A stretch of 23,927 nucleotides of DNA from assembly GCA_900771995.1 (NCBI GenBank), contig CAAGQC010000061.1:1-23927 (forward strand). Direction: 5' to 3'. Made by a program: the position numbers and the translations under genes. This DNA is from Lachnospiraceae bacterium. GTDB taxonomy: Bacteria > Bacillota > Clostridia > Lachnospirales > Lachnospiraceae. This document shows, piece after piece, positions 8,151 to 15,645 of this stretch. How positions within the stretch are numbered: position 1 is the stretch's first letter; every line of letters starts with the position of its first letter. The notes under the pieces are model-generated. The model searched no databases, was not told the DNA's origin, and was given only the letters and a program-made list of their open reading frames with translations.

Positions 8151-8336
8151 TTATCTTGCAAAAATATCCTTTCTGTATAATATTACAAGATTTTTTATTT
8201 CTTGTCTACTTTCTTTTACTATTATTTTCTTTCCGGTAGTAAGTGTCAATACCGTATCCGGAGTCTCCTCCACCAGCTCGATCAGGTCCGGATTCACCAG
8301 CACCTTGACCCCATTGATCTTCGTAACTTCAATCAT
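8151..8336 (-). CDS. flbD: FlbD/SwrD family small motility protein
   Basis: This 61-residue protein starts MIEVTKINGVKVLVNPDLIE, the hallmark of the FlbD family (SwrD, formerly YlzI, in Bacillus). SwrD raises flagellar torque and is needed for swarming; its place directly before motAB fits a role with the stators. The frame is open for 29 more codons upstream to an ATG at 8423, but that ATG lies inside a hairpin without a ribosome binding site. The ATG at 8336 has GGAGA seven bases upstream and begins the conserved family sequence, so I chose it. Confidence 0.93.
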   Translation of the reverse strand: MIEVTKINGVKVLVNPDLIELVEETPDTVLTLTTGKKIIVKESRQEIKNLVILYRKDIFAR

Positions 8337-8419
8337 TATACCGTCTCCTTCCCTACTCTCCAACAATTCAGTAGGCTTTTCGTCGTAATATAGTACTTTC
8401 TTCCCTTGATCTTTTATAT

Positions 8420-8457
8420 ACATAAAAGGGACAGGCTTTTCTCCTATCCCTTTATGT
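8420..8457 (-). promoter_or_regulatory. Strong intercistronic hairpin between flgE and flbD
   Basis: On the transcribed strand about 15 base pairs form between the arms at 8457-8443 and 8434-8420. The outer part pairs ACATAAAGGGA with TCCCTTTTATGT with one bulged T, the inner part TAGG with CCTG including one T-G pair, and the loop is AGAAAAG. No run of T follows, so it does not look like a full terminator. It lies in the 145-base gap after flgE and before flbD. A processing or mRNA-stabilising role, or partial termination, is inferred. Confidence 0.7.
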
Positions 8458-8481
8458 AGTCAAATTAATTTTTACAATTCC

Positions 8482-10188
8482 TTAACGCTTCAGATTGGTC
8501 AGTTCCTCCAGCAGAGTATCGGATACGGTAATGATACGGCTGTTGGCCTGGAAGCCTCTCTGGGTGGTGATCATCTCGGTAAACTCGGAAGACAGGTCTA
8601 CGTTACTCATTTCCAGCTGACCGGTGGACATGTATCCGCCGCCTGCAGTGATGTCTACGCCGATACCGTCGAACTCACCGGAGTTCAGGGTTGCGGAGTA
8701 GAGGTTGTCGCCCTGCTTCTCCAGACCGGAGGCATTGGCAAAAGCTGCGGTAGCGATCTGACCTAACAGTTTGGTCATGCCGTTGTCATAGCTTGCGTAG
8801 ATCATACCGTCCTTCTGAATGGATACGCCGATCATATCTCCCAGACGACGTCCGGTTCCCAGACCGTCCAGATCACCACTGGTAGCACCGATGGTGGAGG
8901 TACCCTTATTATCATAGTTGGTACATTCGGACAGGTCAATGGTAACATCGGAGAAATTACCTCCCAGTGCGGAAAATGCTGCGTTAATACTCAGGTTCGT
9001 GGTAGAACCGCCCACACTTTCCAGCTTACCGGTATCCTTATTAAATACCACGGTAGTTCCTTCGAAATAACGGCCTTCCATGGTAATGGTACTGCCATCT
9101 GCCGGAAGCACCTGAGCTCCGTTACCGGATCTCATGTTGCCCAGCAGATCCTGCATGGTCAGCTGCACCGTACCATCGGCAGGGCTGGTAATATACAGAT
9201 TCAGGAATTCGTCCGTAGAGCCTTCGTAACCGTAAGCTGCTGCAATGGCATCCAGCGCTTTCTGCTGTGCCTGTGCTGCTGCATCATCTGCGGGAGTAAT
9301 CAGGCTTCCATCCGCGTTGAAAACATTCGCAAGGTCAGCTACATCTTTGGTGCCGTCCTTGGTTTGCAATTTCGTACCGTTCCACTTGTAGGCATCGGTA
9401 TTCAGCGTTACCTTGGTCTCCAGCTTCTGCTGGGTACGGTTGCCGAAATCCAGTGAAGAAATATCCACTTCCGCCCCGGTGGAATCCAGCAGCTTGGTCA
9501 GTTCCATACTGTAGACATTGGTATTCGGTTCTCCGGACTGCTTGAAAGTAAATTTTGCAGTGTAACTGTAACCTCTTGCATCGAAGAAGTTCAGGTTCAC
9601 GGACTTACCGCTGGCACTGGTAACATCTTTATCGTTCTCATCCAGAATACCGGAGATGTTCGCCTGTGTGGTTGCCTCAGGAGGATAGGTCATGTTCGCT
9701 GCGCTCATGATGCGCAATGCGGTTACGGTATCCTGCTTGATGTTACCGGTTTTTTCATCCACGCCCCATCCCATGACGTTATAACCGGTACTGGTCATTG
9801 CCAGGTTGCCGGCACCGTCAACATAGAAAGAACCGTCTCTGGTGAAGAAGTTCTCGGAGCCGTTGCTGACTACGAAGAAATTATCGCCGGTGATCATGAT
9901 ATCAAAAGGGTTACCGGTAGACTGTGCAGAACCCTGGGTAGTAATGGCAGTGTTGATCGCTCCTGCCTTAACGCCCAGACCGATCTGCTTGGCATTGGTA
10001 CCACCGACACCTGTGGTGGCGTTGGCACCGCTGGCCTTCTGTGTAGTCTGGCTCATCAGTTCACTGAAAGTCATGGAACTGGATTTGTAAGCTGTTGTGT
10101 TGACGTTGGCAATGTTATTACCGATTACGTCCATTCTGGTCTGGTGTGTCTTCAGTCCGGCTACACCAGAATACAATGATCTCATCAT
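8482..10188 (-). CDS. flgE: FlgE, flagellar hook protein
   Basis: FlgE polymerises (about 120 copies) into the hook, the universal joint between rod and filament. The 568-residue product begins MMRSLYSGVAGLKTHQTRMDVIGNNIANVNTTAYK, typical of the rod/hook family N-terminus, and ends with the paired C-terminal helix (EFTEMITTQRGFQANSRIITVSDTLLEELTNL). It is much longer than the about 400 residues of E. coli FlgE. The extra length lies in surface domains, including an Ala-rich stretch (DDAAAQAQQKALDAIAAAYG). I see one cysteine only (LSECTNY). The start has AAGGAGG about ten bases upstream. Hairpins lie both before and after the gene. Confidence 0.95.
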   Translation of the reverse strand: MMRSLYSGVAGLKTHQTRMDVIGNNIANVNTTAYKSSSMTFSELMSQTTQKASGANATTGVGGTNAKQIGLGVKAGAINTAITTQGSAQSTGNPFDIMITGDNFFVVSNGSENFFTRDGSFYVDGAGNLAMTSTGYNVMGWGVDEKTGNIKQDTVTALRIMSAANMTYPPEATTQANISGILDENDKDVTSASGKSVNLNFFDARGYSYTAKFTFKQSGEPNTNVYSMELTKLLDSTGAEVDISSLDFGNRTQQKLETKVTLNTDAYKWNGTKLQTKDGTKDVADLANVFNADGSLITPADDAAAQAQQKALDAIAAAYGYEGSTDEFLNLYITSPADGTVQLTMQDLLGNMRSGNGAQVLPADGSTITMEGRYFEGTTVVFNKDTGKLESVGGSTTNLSINAAFSALGGNFSDVTIDLSECTNYDNKGTSTIGATSGDLDGLGTGRRLGDMIGVSIQKDGMIYASYDNGMTKLLGQIATAAFANASGLEKQGDNLYSATLNSGEFDGIGVDITAGGGYMSTGQLEMSNVDLSSEFTEMITTQRGFQANSRIITVSDTLLEELTNLKR

Positions 10189-10216
10189 AGTGCTTGTTCC
10201 TCCTTATCGGAACCGT

Positions 10217-10242
10217 GCTCTCTCTCTGTCATTCAAGAGAGC
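10217..10242 (-). promoter_or_regulatory. Small hairpin in the leader of flgE
   Basis: In the 77-base gap before flgE, GCTCTCT (10242-10236) can pair with AGAGAGC (10223-10217) around a 12-base loop. The AG repeat allows shifted registers. The hairpin ends about ten bases upstream of the AAGGAGG ribosome binding site of flgE and leaves that site free. No T run follows. A role in mRNA stability or processing is inferred only. Confidence 0.45.
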
Positions 10243-10265
10243 CTGACCTCCGTCTTGGGTCCGGT

Positions 10266-10655
10266 CTACATAATTACGGCTCCGTTAATATTTGTAAATA
10301 CATTATCTTCGGTTTCTCTGCTGTCCATGGCAGTCACCACGGTCTTATTGGGTACATTCACAATAAAGGCCAGGTCATCCACGATCACCAGAGAATCTCT
10401 GATTCCTTTCTGTCCCGCTTTTCTTGCTCCATCATTCAAGCGTTCCAGCTGTGCGTCTGTCAGTTCAATACCTCTGTCTTCCAGCCGTACGGTGGCATGT
10501 TTGGAAAATTTTAACTGTTCCTGACTTTTGTTCTGCAGGATCTCCTGGAACGATACCAGATTTTCCTGTGCCGCTTTTACGGTCTTACGGCTGCTGTTTA
10601 AGTACTGATTGGCCAGCTGGTCAATGGACAGGTAACTGTTTTTCTGAATATCCAT
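10266..10655 (-). CDS. Conserved flagellar operon protein of unknown function (TIGR02530 / Flagellar_put type)
   Basis: This protein of about 129 residues lies between flgD and flgE, exactly where many Clostridia and Bacillota carry the family I recognise as TIGR02530. Its signature is the C-terminal half: KFSKHATVRLEDRGIELTD, then DSLVIVDDLAFIVNVPNKTVVTAMD and the ending ENVFTNINGAVIM. There is no signal peptide and no membrane helix, so it is cytosolic or exported by the flagellar system. The ATG at 10655 has GAGGGG nine bases upstream; a TTG two codons earlier is too close to that site. A hook-assembly role (chaperone, cap-related factor or regulator) is inferred from context only. Confidence 0.88.
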   Translation of the reverse strand: MDIQKNSYLSIDQLANQYLNSSRKTVKAAQENLVSFQEILQNKSQEQLKFSKHATVRLEDRGIELTDAQLERLNDGARKAGQKGIRDSLVIVDDLAFIVNVPNKTVVTAMDSRETEDNVFTNINGAVIM

Positions 10656-10696
10656 ATTCAAACGCCCCTCTTCCTCAGCCGTTCACTTTTACTGCC

Positions 10697-11407
10697 TTAC
10701 ACACCTTCTGTTTCCTCTGTACCTTCTGTCTCGTCTGTGCTCTTGGTATCCTTCTTTGCTTCTGCCTCTTCGGCTGCCTTACGGATCTCCTGCAGACGCT
10801 CGATGTACTTATTCAGGCTGCTCACGGTATCTTTAGCCAGGAAGGACTTCTCGTAATCGGTCATTTCTTTGTATTCCTTCTCCAGTTCATCAATGGTCTC
10901 GCCATCGCTGGAATCAATGCCGTTTACATTGGGAAGTTTGTTCAGCTTTACAGTGAAGTTGTAAGCTTTGTTGTACGCATTCAGGTAATCCTTATCCACT
11001 ACAGAATCCAGATCATCGATGGAATACTTCTGTTCATTGATGTAGAGATAAGCCTTGTTATTTTCGTAGGACACATAATCCACTCTGCCCTGTACCAGTT
11101 TGGTATCGCCGGAGGATGTAGTGGTCTTGATATAGACCTCCTTGCCTACCAGCGAGCTTGCTCTCTGCAGATCCATGCTGCTGGACATATTCTGCATCTG
11201 CTCTACCTGTGAGAACTGTGCGTACTGCGATATGTACTCCGTATTGGAGGTGGGCTCCAGAGGATCCTGGTATTTCATCTGTGCCACCAGAAGCTGTAAA
11301 AATGCTTCCTTGTCCATTCCGTTGCCTGACTTTGCTGCATTACTTACGGAAGTCTGGGATGCCGTTTCTACGATCTTACCGTTTTCCACGGGTGCAACTA
11401 ATGCCAT
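10697..11407 (-). CDS. flgD: FlgD, hook cap/scaffold protein with an unusual C-terminal module
   Basis: FlgD caps the growing hook and directs FlgE assembly. In this 236-residue protein residues 31-94 are the conserved FlgD N-terminal domain (MDKEAFLQLLVAQMKYQDPL, NTEYISQYAQFSQVEQM, SSLVGKEVYI). Residues 100-137 look like the small tudor-type domain (VQGRVDYVSYENNKAYLYI). The usual FlgD immunoglobulin-like domain is not evident. Instead residues 143-213 form a helical module (LNKLP...D..TIDELEKEY.EMTDYEKSFL...SLNKYIERLQEI), followed by an acidic tail rich in T, E and G. The start has AAAGGAG upstream, 29 bases after fliK. Confidence 0.92.
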   Translation of the reverse strand: MALVAPVENGKIVETASQTSVSNAAKSGNGMDKEAFLQLLVAQMKYQDPLEPTSNTEYISQYAQFSQVEQMQNMSSSMDLQRASSLVGKEVYIKTTTSSGDTKLVQGRVDYVSYENNKAYLYINEQKYSIDDLDSVVDKDYLNAYNKAYNFTVKLNKLPNVNGIDSSDGETIDELEKEYKEMTDYEKSFLAKDTVSSLNKYIERLQEIRKAAEEAEAKKDTKSTDETEGTEETEGV

Positions 11408-11435
11408 TTCCTTTTCTCCTTTCGCTATTTTGTGT

Positions 11436-12827
11436 TTATGCGGTGAAATCCACCGTATTGCCGTTCGCCGACATCATATCTGCCGCGATCCGGTCTTCTT
11501 CGGTCTGAGGCTCTTCCTCTGCAAATGCTGCATTCAGGTTGATCCTGCGGGTACGCTTTCTGCCTACGCCTGCTTCATTTTCCGGATTGCTGTCGTGGCC
11601 TCTTCCCTGCTCCAGATTCTGTTCGAACTGGTGGGTCTGTACGGTGACTTCGATAGCTTCCACCTTGACACCCTGTTCTGCGAAGCTTTCCTTCAGCTGT
11701 ACCATCTGGCTTTCCAGTGCCGCCTTGACCGCTTCATTCTCTGTGATGAAATTGGCCGTCACCACACCGTTCTTAGATGCCATCTGTATGTGCAGTGTTC
11801 CCAGACTCTGGGGGTGCAGCTGCATCTCCAGATCCGAACCGTCCGCTTTTACGGATACTTTCATGTAATCCATGATCTGACGCATGATATCCTGTGTGTC
11901 GGTGGTGGCTCCTGCATCTTCTGCCTGCGCCGTCTCCTGTAACTGTGTGAGGAAGCTGTCTTCTTTCAGATTCTGTAACAGAAGATTTTCGTGCTGTCCG
12001 CCGGTCGTATGTTCTTCCTTGTCGGAATCTCCGGTTTTCGCTTCCTGTGTGTTCTGCGCAGGTACTTCTGTTGTGCTCTCGGTCTCCTGCGGTATTACCG
12101 TTTCTGTGGAAACTGCCGTCTCTCTCTCTGCATCTGCCAGGGCAATGTCCTCATTTTTCCCCGGTTCCACCAGGATCACCGGTTCTGCTGCTACGGTCTC
12201 CTGCGTGATCTGTGGTACGGTCTCCTGCCACTGTTCGGGAGTCAGCTGTAATTCTTCCTGTGCCTGTCCCACCAGTTCTTTCTGCAGATCCATGATTCCC
12301 TTTACATCGCTGTACAGGCTCTCATCTGTCAATAATGCGAAGGAATCCTGTGCTCCGCTGACTGCCATCAGTAGTTCGTTCAGTTGCCCGGGATCTGTCA
12401 GATCCACTTCTGTCATTCCCAGATCTTCCATGATTCCCTGAACTTCCTCTTCACTGACAGAAAAGATCTCTGTGATCTGCTGGATCAGATTCTGCACTAT
12501 CGTTCCCACAACTTCCTGCACCTTTTCCAGATCCTGCGTATCCATGGAATCATCCTTTGCCACCGGCTCCTTTGCATCGGAAGTGTTCACCACATCATCC
12601 CGCTGTCTGCCGCTGTTCCTTAAAGATTCTCCACGTCTGACATCATCGCGTCCCGCCTGTGTACGGTCTCCGGCTGTGGAATTGGTCGTCTGTGCATTGT
12701 TCTGGGTCTTATTCCATACCGCCTGAAAACTGGTTCCCGCATTCTGTTTTGCCGCAGTCACCATATCCGGCATCTGCACATTTACATTTGCGTTGTTTCC
12801 CACGCCCTTGATTGCTGTTCCTGCCAT
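11436..12827 (-). CDS. fliK: FliK, hook-length control protein
   Basis: FliK is exported during hook growth, measures hook length and triggers the FlhB specificity switch. In 463 residues the N-terminal two-thirds are low in complexity, rich in Q, T, E and S, as expected for a molecular ruler. The conserved C-terminal Flg_hook domain (about residues 320-405) reads MKVSVKADGSDLEMQLHPQSLGTLHIQM and then ENEAVKAALESQMVQLKESF. A basic stretch (GRKRTRRINLN) follows near the end. The ATG has the strong site AAAGGAGGAGA. The 97-base gap upstream contains a possible sigma-D promoter and a hairpin. Confidence 0.93.
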   Translation of the reverse strand: MAGTAIKGVGNNANVNVQMPDMVTAAKQNAGTSFQAVWNKTQNNAQTTNSTAGDRTQAGRDDVRRGESLRNSGRQRDDVVNTSDAKEPVAKDDSMDTQDLEKVQEVVGTIVQNLIQQITEIFSVSEEEVQGIMEDLGMTEVDLTDPGQLNELLMAVSGAQDSFALLTDESLYSDVKGIMDLQKELVGQAQEELQLTPEQWQETVPQITQETVAAEPVILVEPGKNEDIALADAERETAVSTETVIPQETESTTEVPAQNTQEAKTGDSDKEEHTTGGQHENLLLQNLKEDSFLTQLQETAQAEDAGATTDTQDIMRQIMDYMKVSVKADGSDLEMQLHPQSLGTLHIQMASKNGVVTANFITENEAVKAALESQMVQLKESFAEQGVKVEAIEVTVQTHQFEQNLEQGRGHDSNPENEAGVGRKRTRRINLNAAFAEEEPQTEEDRIAADMMSANGNTVDFTA

Positions 12828-12843
12828 TTTCTCCTCCTTTCCC

Positions 12844-12872
12844 GGGTCACCGTCCGCCCTTATCAGGTGCCC
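12844..12872 (-). promoter_or_regulatory. Hairpin in the fliK leader
   Basis: GGGCACC (12872-12866) can pair with GGTGACCC (12851-12844), with one bulged A, around a 14-base loop. It ends four bases before the AAAGGAGG ribosome binding site of fliK. No T run follows, so it is not a typical terminator. A leader structure that affects stability or translation of the hook block is possible. Confidence 0.4.
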
Positions 12873-12900
12873 TGCGGCCCGTACTTATACTACATTTTGT

Positions 12901-12927
12901 TTATCGGATCTTATGTTCTTTTTCTTA
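12901..12927 (-). promoter_or_regulatory. Candidate sigma-D (sigma-28) promoter upstream of fliK
   Basis: Read on the minus strand, TAAG (12927-12924) is followed by 15 bases and TCCGATAA (12908-12901). The Bacillus sigma-D consensus is TAAA-N15-GCCGATAT, so the match is 3 of 4 in the -35 and 6 of 8 in the -10 with ideal spacing. It starts at the stop codon of the preceding gene and would give a leader of about 65 bases for fliK. The assignment is by pattern only. Confidence 0.45.
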
Positions 12928-13800
12928 AGACTCCGGATCCATAATTTTCGTGATCTTTGCCGCCACCTGAGAATCCATTGCACCCAGGATCGCTCCTCTG
13001 TCATCAGCACTCATTACCTTAAGGATCCGGGCTGCCAGATCCAGATTATTCGTCATCTGTTCAAAAATGGCTGCCGCCTGTTTGGGCTTCATGGCAGAAT
13101 AAGCAGCCGCATAATCCTGCACTTCCTGGCTCTCCTGCAGCTGGGTCACCACCTGCTTGTAAATGTATTCTGCGGTAGCGGGATCCATGGACTCATAGTA
13201 CTTCTTGTACTCTTCCGCTCCCGGTCCCTTGTCGGAATAGACCACCTCGTCATAGAACTCCTTCTGGATCCGCTGGAATTCCACCTGCTGTTTCTCGAAC
13301 TCCTGCAATCTGAGGACTTCTGCCTTTAACTGATCCAGTTCCTCATCCTTGGCAGAAGAGGCATTCTGTACCTGCTCCAGCTGTAATTCCAGATTCTTGA
13401 TCTGATCCACGGCATCCTGTAAGCTGGTATAACCGCCGTAGGCATTGGGATCTGTGGTCTCCGTGACCGAATTACCCGGCAGGATCCGGTTCAATACCGG
13501 AACATCCTTTAAGATCGGTTTCACTACCGAACTTCCAAAGCCTCCGATATCCAGCTTGATGATCACGCAGATCACGGCAATCCACAAAGCCACGATCAGT
13601 ATGGTAGCGCCGAACGTCAGAAGGCTGTTGCCTTCGTTGCCATCCTCCAGTTCATCCTCCTGCTTTGCGATCTCTTTTGCCCGGCGTTTTGCCTCTTTTC
13701 GCTGTTCCCGCTGTTCTTTTTTTAATTTTTTCTTTTCTTCCGCCAGCTGTTTTCTCTCGTTGTCTGTCGCTGCTTCTTCCGGAGTCATTTCTTTTGCCAT
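12925..13800 (-). CDS. ylxF: MotE/YlxF-family flagellar membrane protein
   Basis: This 291-residue protein occupies the place of ylxF between fliJ and fliK in Bacillota. Residues 1-58 are a highly charged Lys/Glu/Arg helix. Residues 60-82 are one membrane helix (LLTFGATILIVALWIAVICVI). Residues 126-182 read as coiled coil. Residues 190-288 form an MgtE N-terminal-like helical domain with repeated motifs (MDPATAEYIY, MKPKQAAAIFEQM, MSADDRGAILGAMD). MotE in proteobacteria stabilises MotB/MotC, so a stator or basal-body support role is plausible but unproven here. The start has GAGG six bases upstream. Confidence 0.82.
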   Translation of the reverse strand: MAKEMTPEEAATDNERKQLAEEKKKLKKEQREQRKEAKRRAKEIAKQEDELEDGNEGNSLLTFGATILIVALWIAVICVIIKLDIGGFGSSVVKPILKDVPVLNRILPGNSVTETTDPNAYGGYTSLQDAVDQIKNLELQLEQVQNASSAKDEELDQLKAEVLRLQEFEKQQVEFQRIQKEFYDEVVYSDKGPGAEEYKKYYESMDPATAEYIYKQVVTQLQESQEVQDYAAAYSAMKPKQAAAIFEQMTNNLDLAARILKVMSADDRGAILGAMDSQVAAKITKIMDPES

Positions 13801-13867
13801 AGTAATCCTCGTGCCTTTCCATCTGGTGCAAGTCTTCCGGTAATCCCACGCCTTATACCGTCTTGTC

Positions 13868-14314
13868 TCACCGGGTCTTCTGACCGTAGGTATAACTGGT
13901 CAGTTCATCGATTGCCTTGCTCTCCGCATGATTTTCCTCCTGCATGAAGGCCTCAAAAGCCTTTTCCCGCAGGGTCTCATGCATTTTTCTCTCCTTCATG
14001 GCTTCTGCCATCCGTTCTCTGGCAGCCTCCACATTTTCTCTTGCCTTTTCCACCCGGATTGCCTGTGTTGCCACAATGCTGTCCATTTTCAAAAGGGCTT
14101 CCTTGTTCTCCTCAATAGCCCGCAGATCCAGTCTGCCCTGCAGCAGTCCCGCGGACAGTTCTTCATACTCTCTTCTGCGTTCCTTCAGCCGTTCCAGATG
14201 CTCGATCTCCACATTCAGAGCCGCCTGTGCCGCTCCGAATTCCTGTTTGGCCTGCGTCTCCATTTTTTCCTTGATATTCAGGATGTTTTGCAGGGAATAT
14301 CTGAATCTTGCCAT
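13868..14314 (-). CDS. fliJ: FliJ, export chaperone/ATPase stalk protein
   Basis: FliJ is a coiled-coil protein that sits in the FliI ring and links it to FlhA, helping use the proton motive force for export. The 148-residue product is a long helical hairpin from the start (ARFRYSLQNILNIKEKMETQAK) with heptad-like Leu and Glu/Lys patterning throughout, as in the family. It starts six bases after the fliI stop (GTGAGATAAATG arrangement). FliJ sequences diverge widely, so the call rests on the N-terminal pattern, length, coiled-coil nature and its place after fliI. Confidence 0.9.
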   Translation of the reverse strand: MARFRYSLQNILNIKEKMETQAKQEFGAAQAALNVEIEHLERLKERRREYEELSAGLLQGRLDLRAIEENKEALLKMDSIVATQAIRVEKARENVEAARERMAEAMKERKMHETLREKAFEAFMQEENHAESKAIDELTSYTYGQKTR

Positions 14315-14319
14315 TTATC

Positions 14320-15642
14320 TCACCCCTGATCTGCGAACAGTTCTTCCAGCATCTGCACCGTCTCTTCGAAAGTGAACTTTTCATCCGTGCCCTGACACAG
14401 GAAGCCGTTCACGGCATCGATTCGGGAGATTGCATAGTCAATGTTGGGATTACTGCCTTTTTTATAGGCACCGATATTGATCAGATCTTCCGCCTCATTG
14501 TAAGTTGCCAGCACATTTTTCAGCTTGTTAGCCGCCTGCTTGTGCTCTCTGGCAGCGATCTGGCTCATACATCTGGAAATACTCTGTAAGATGTCGATCG
14601 CCGGGTAATGGTTCTTATGTCCCAGCTTTCTGTCCAGCATAATATGCCCGTCCAGGATACTTCTGGCGGTATCCGTGATAGGCTCGTTAAAATCGTCGCC
14701 ATCTACCAGCACGGTATACAATCCGGTAATGGATCCTACGGCGGCTCTGCCGGCGCGCTCTAAAAGTTTGGGCATTTCGGAATATACGCTGGGGGGATAT
14801 CCTCTGGTTACCGGAGGTTCTCCGCTGGCCAGTCCGATCTCCCGCTGTGCCATGGAAAAACGGGTCAGGGAATCCATCATCAGAAGGACGTCCTTTCCCT
14901 GATCTCTGAAATATTCCGCAATGGCGGTAGCGGTCTTGGCTGCTTTGTTACGCTCCAGTGCCGGTCTGTCGGAAGTCGCCACCACCACAACGGATCTGCG
15001 CATGCCTTCCTCTCCCAGGTCTCTTTCAATAAATTCCCGGACTTCCCTGCCTCGCTCGCCGATCAGGGCGATCACGTTGATATCCGCCTTGGTATTTCTG
15101 GCAAACATACCCATGAGGGTGGACTTGCCTACACCGGATCCGGCGAAAATACCGATTCTCTGTCCCTTTCCTACGGTGATCATACCATCCACCGCCTTGA
15201 CGCCTAATGGCAGCACCTGATCAATGATGGTACGGGACATTGGGTCAGGCGGTGCCGCTTCTACCGGGTACGCCGCTCCGGCGATCATCTCTCCGTCAAT
15301 CGGCACACCCAGACCGTTTACCGTCTTGCCCAGAAGCTTCTCGCTTACCGTAACCTTCAGGGGATCCCCGGTATTCTCCACCACGCATCCCAGTCCGATA
15401 CCGTCCACGGAATCATACGGCATGAGCAGGGTCTTCTTGTCACGGAAGCCTACTACCTCTGCCATAATAGGCTTTGCTCCCTCCGCATCGGGAAGGATCC
15501 GGCACAGGTCTCCCAGCTTGGAATCCGGTCCGGCAGACTCTATGGTCAGGCCTACTACATTGACCACTTTTCCCAGCTTCCGGTAAAAACTTTTCTCTGC
15601 CAGTTTATTATATTTTTCAAAATCAATGTTCTTTATGACCAT
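14320..15642 (-). CDS. fliI: FliI, flagellar export ATPase
   Basis: FliI is the hexameric ATPase of the flagellar type III export system, related to F1 beta. The 440-residue product shows Walker A GSGVGKST at residues 168-175, the catalytic glutamate segment IGERGRE (E196/E200 region), Walker B VLLMMDSLTRF with D257, and the family stretches SGEPPVTRGYPPSVYSEMPKLLERAG and AREHKQAANKL. The ATG follows the fliH stop within four bases (TGATAAATG). Length and motifs are standard and nothing essential is missing. Confidence 0.98.
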   Translation of the reverse strand: MVIKNIDFEKYNKLAEKSFYRKLGKVVNVVGLTIESAGPDSKLGDLCRILPDAEGAKPIMAEVVGFRDKKTLLMPYDSVDGIGLGCVVENTGDPLKVTVSEKLLGKTVNGLGVPIDGEMIAGAAYPVEAAPPDPMSRTIIDQVLPLGVKAVDGMITVGKGQRIGIFAGSGVGKSTLMGMFARNTKADINVIALIGERGREVREFIERDLGEEGMRRSVVVVATSDRPALERNKAAKTATAIAEYFRDQGKDVLLMMDSLTRFSMAQREIGLASGEPPVTRGYPPSVYSEMPKLLERAGRAAVGSITGLYTVLVDGDDFNEPITDTARSILDGHIMLDRKLGHKNHYPAIDILQSISRCMSQIAAREHKQAANKLKNVLATYNEAEDLINIGAYKKGSNPNIDYAISRIDAVNGFLCQGTDEKFTFEETVQMLEELFADQG

Positions 15643-15645
15643 TTA

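Noticed and set aside
8337..8423. Upstream extension of flbD to the ATG at 8423
   Set aside because: The ATG is buried in a hairpin and lacks a ribosome binding site, while the internal ATG has GGAGA and begins the conserved family sequence.
10197..10212. A second TCCGATAA sequence, like a sigma-D -10, directly upstream of flgE
   Set aside because: The element 15 bases upstream reads GACA rather than TAAA, and the -10 overlaps the ribosome binding site, leaving no room for a normal leader.
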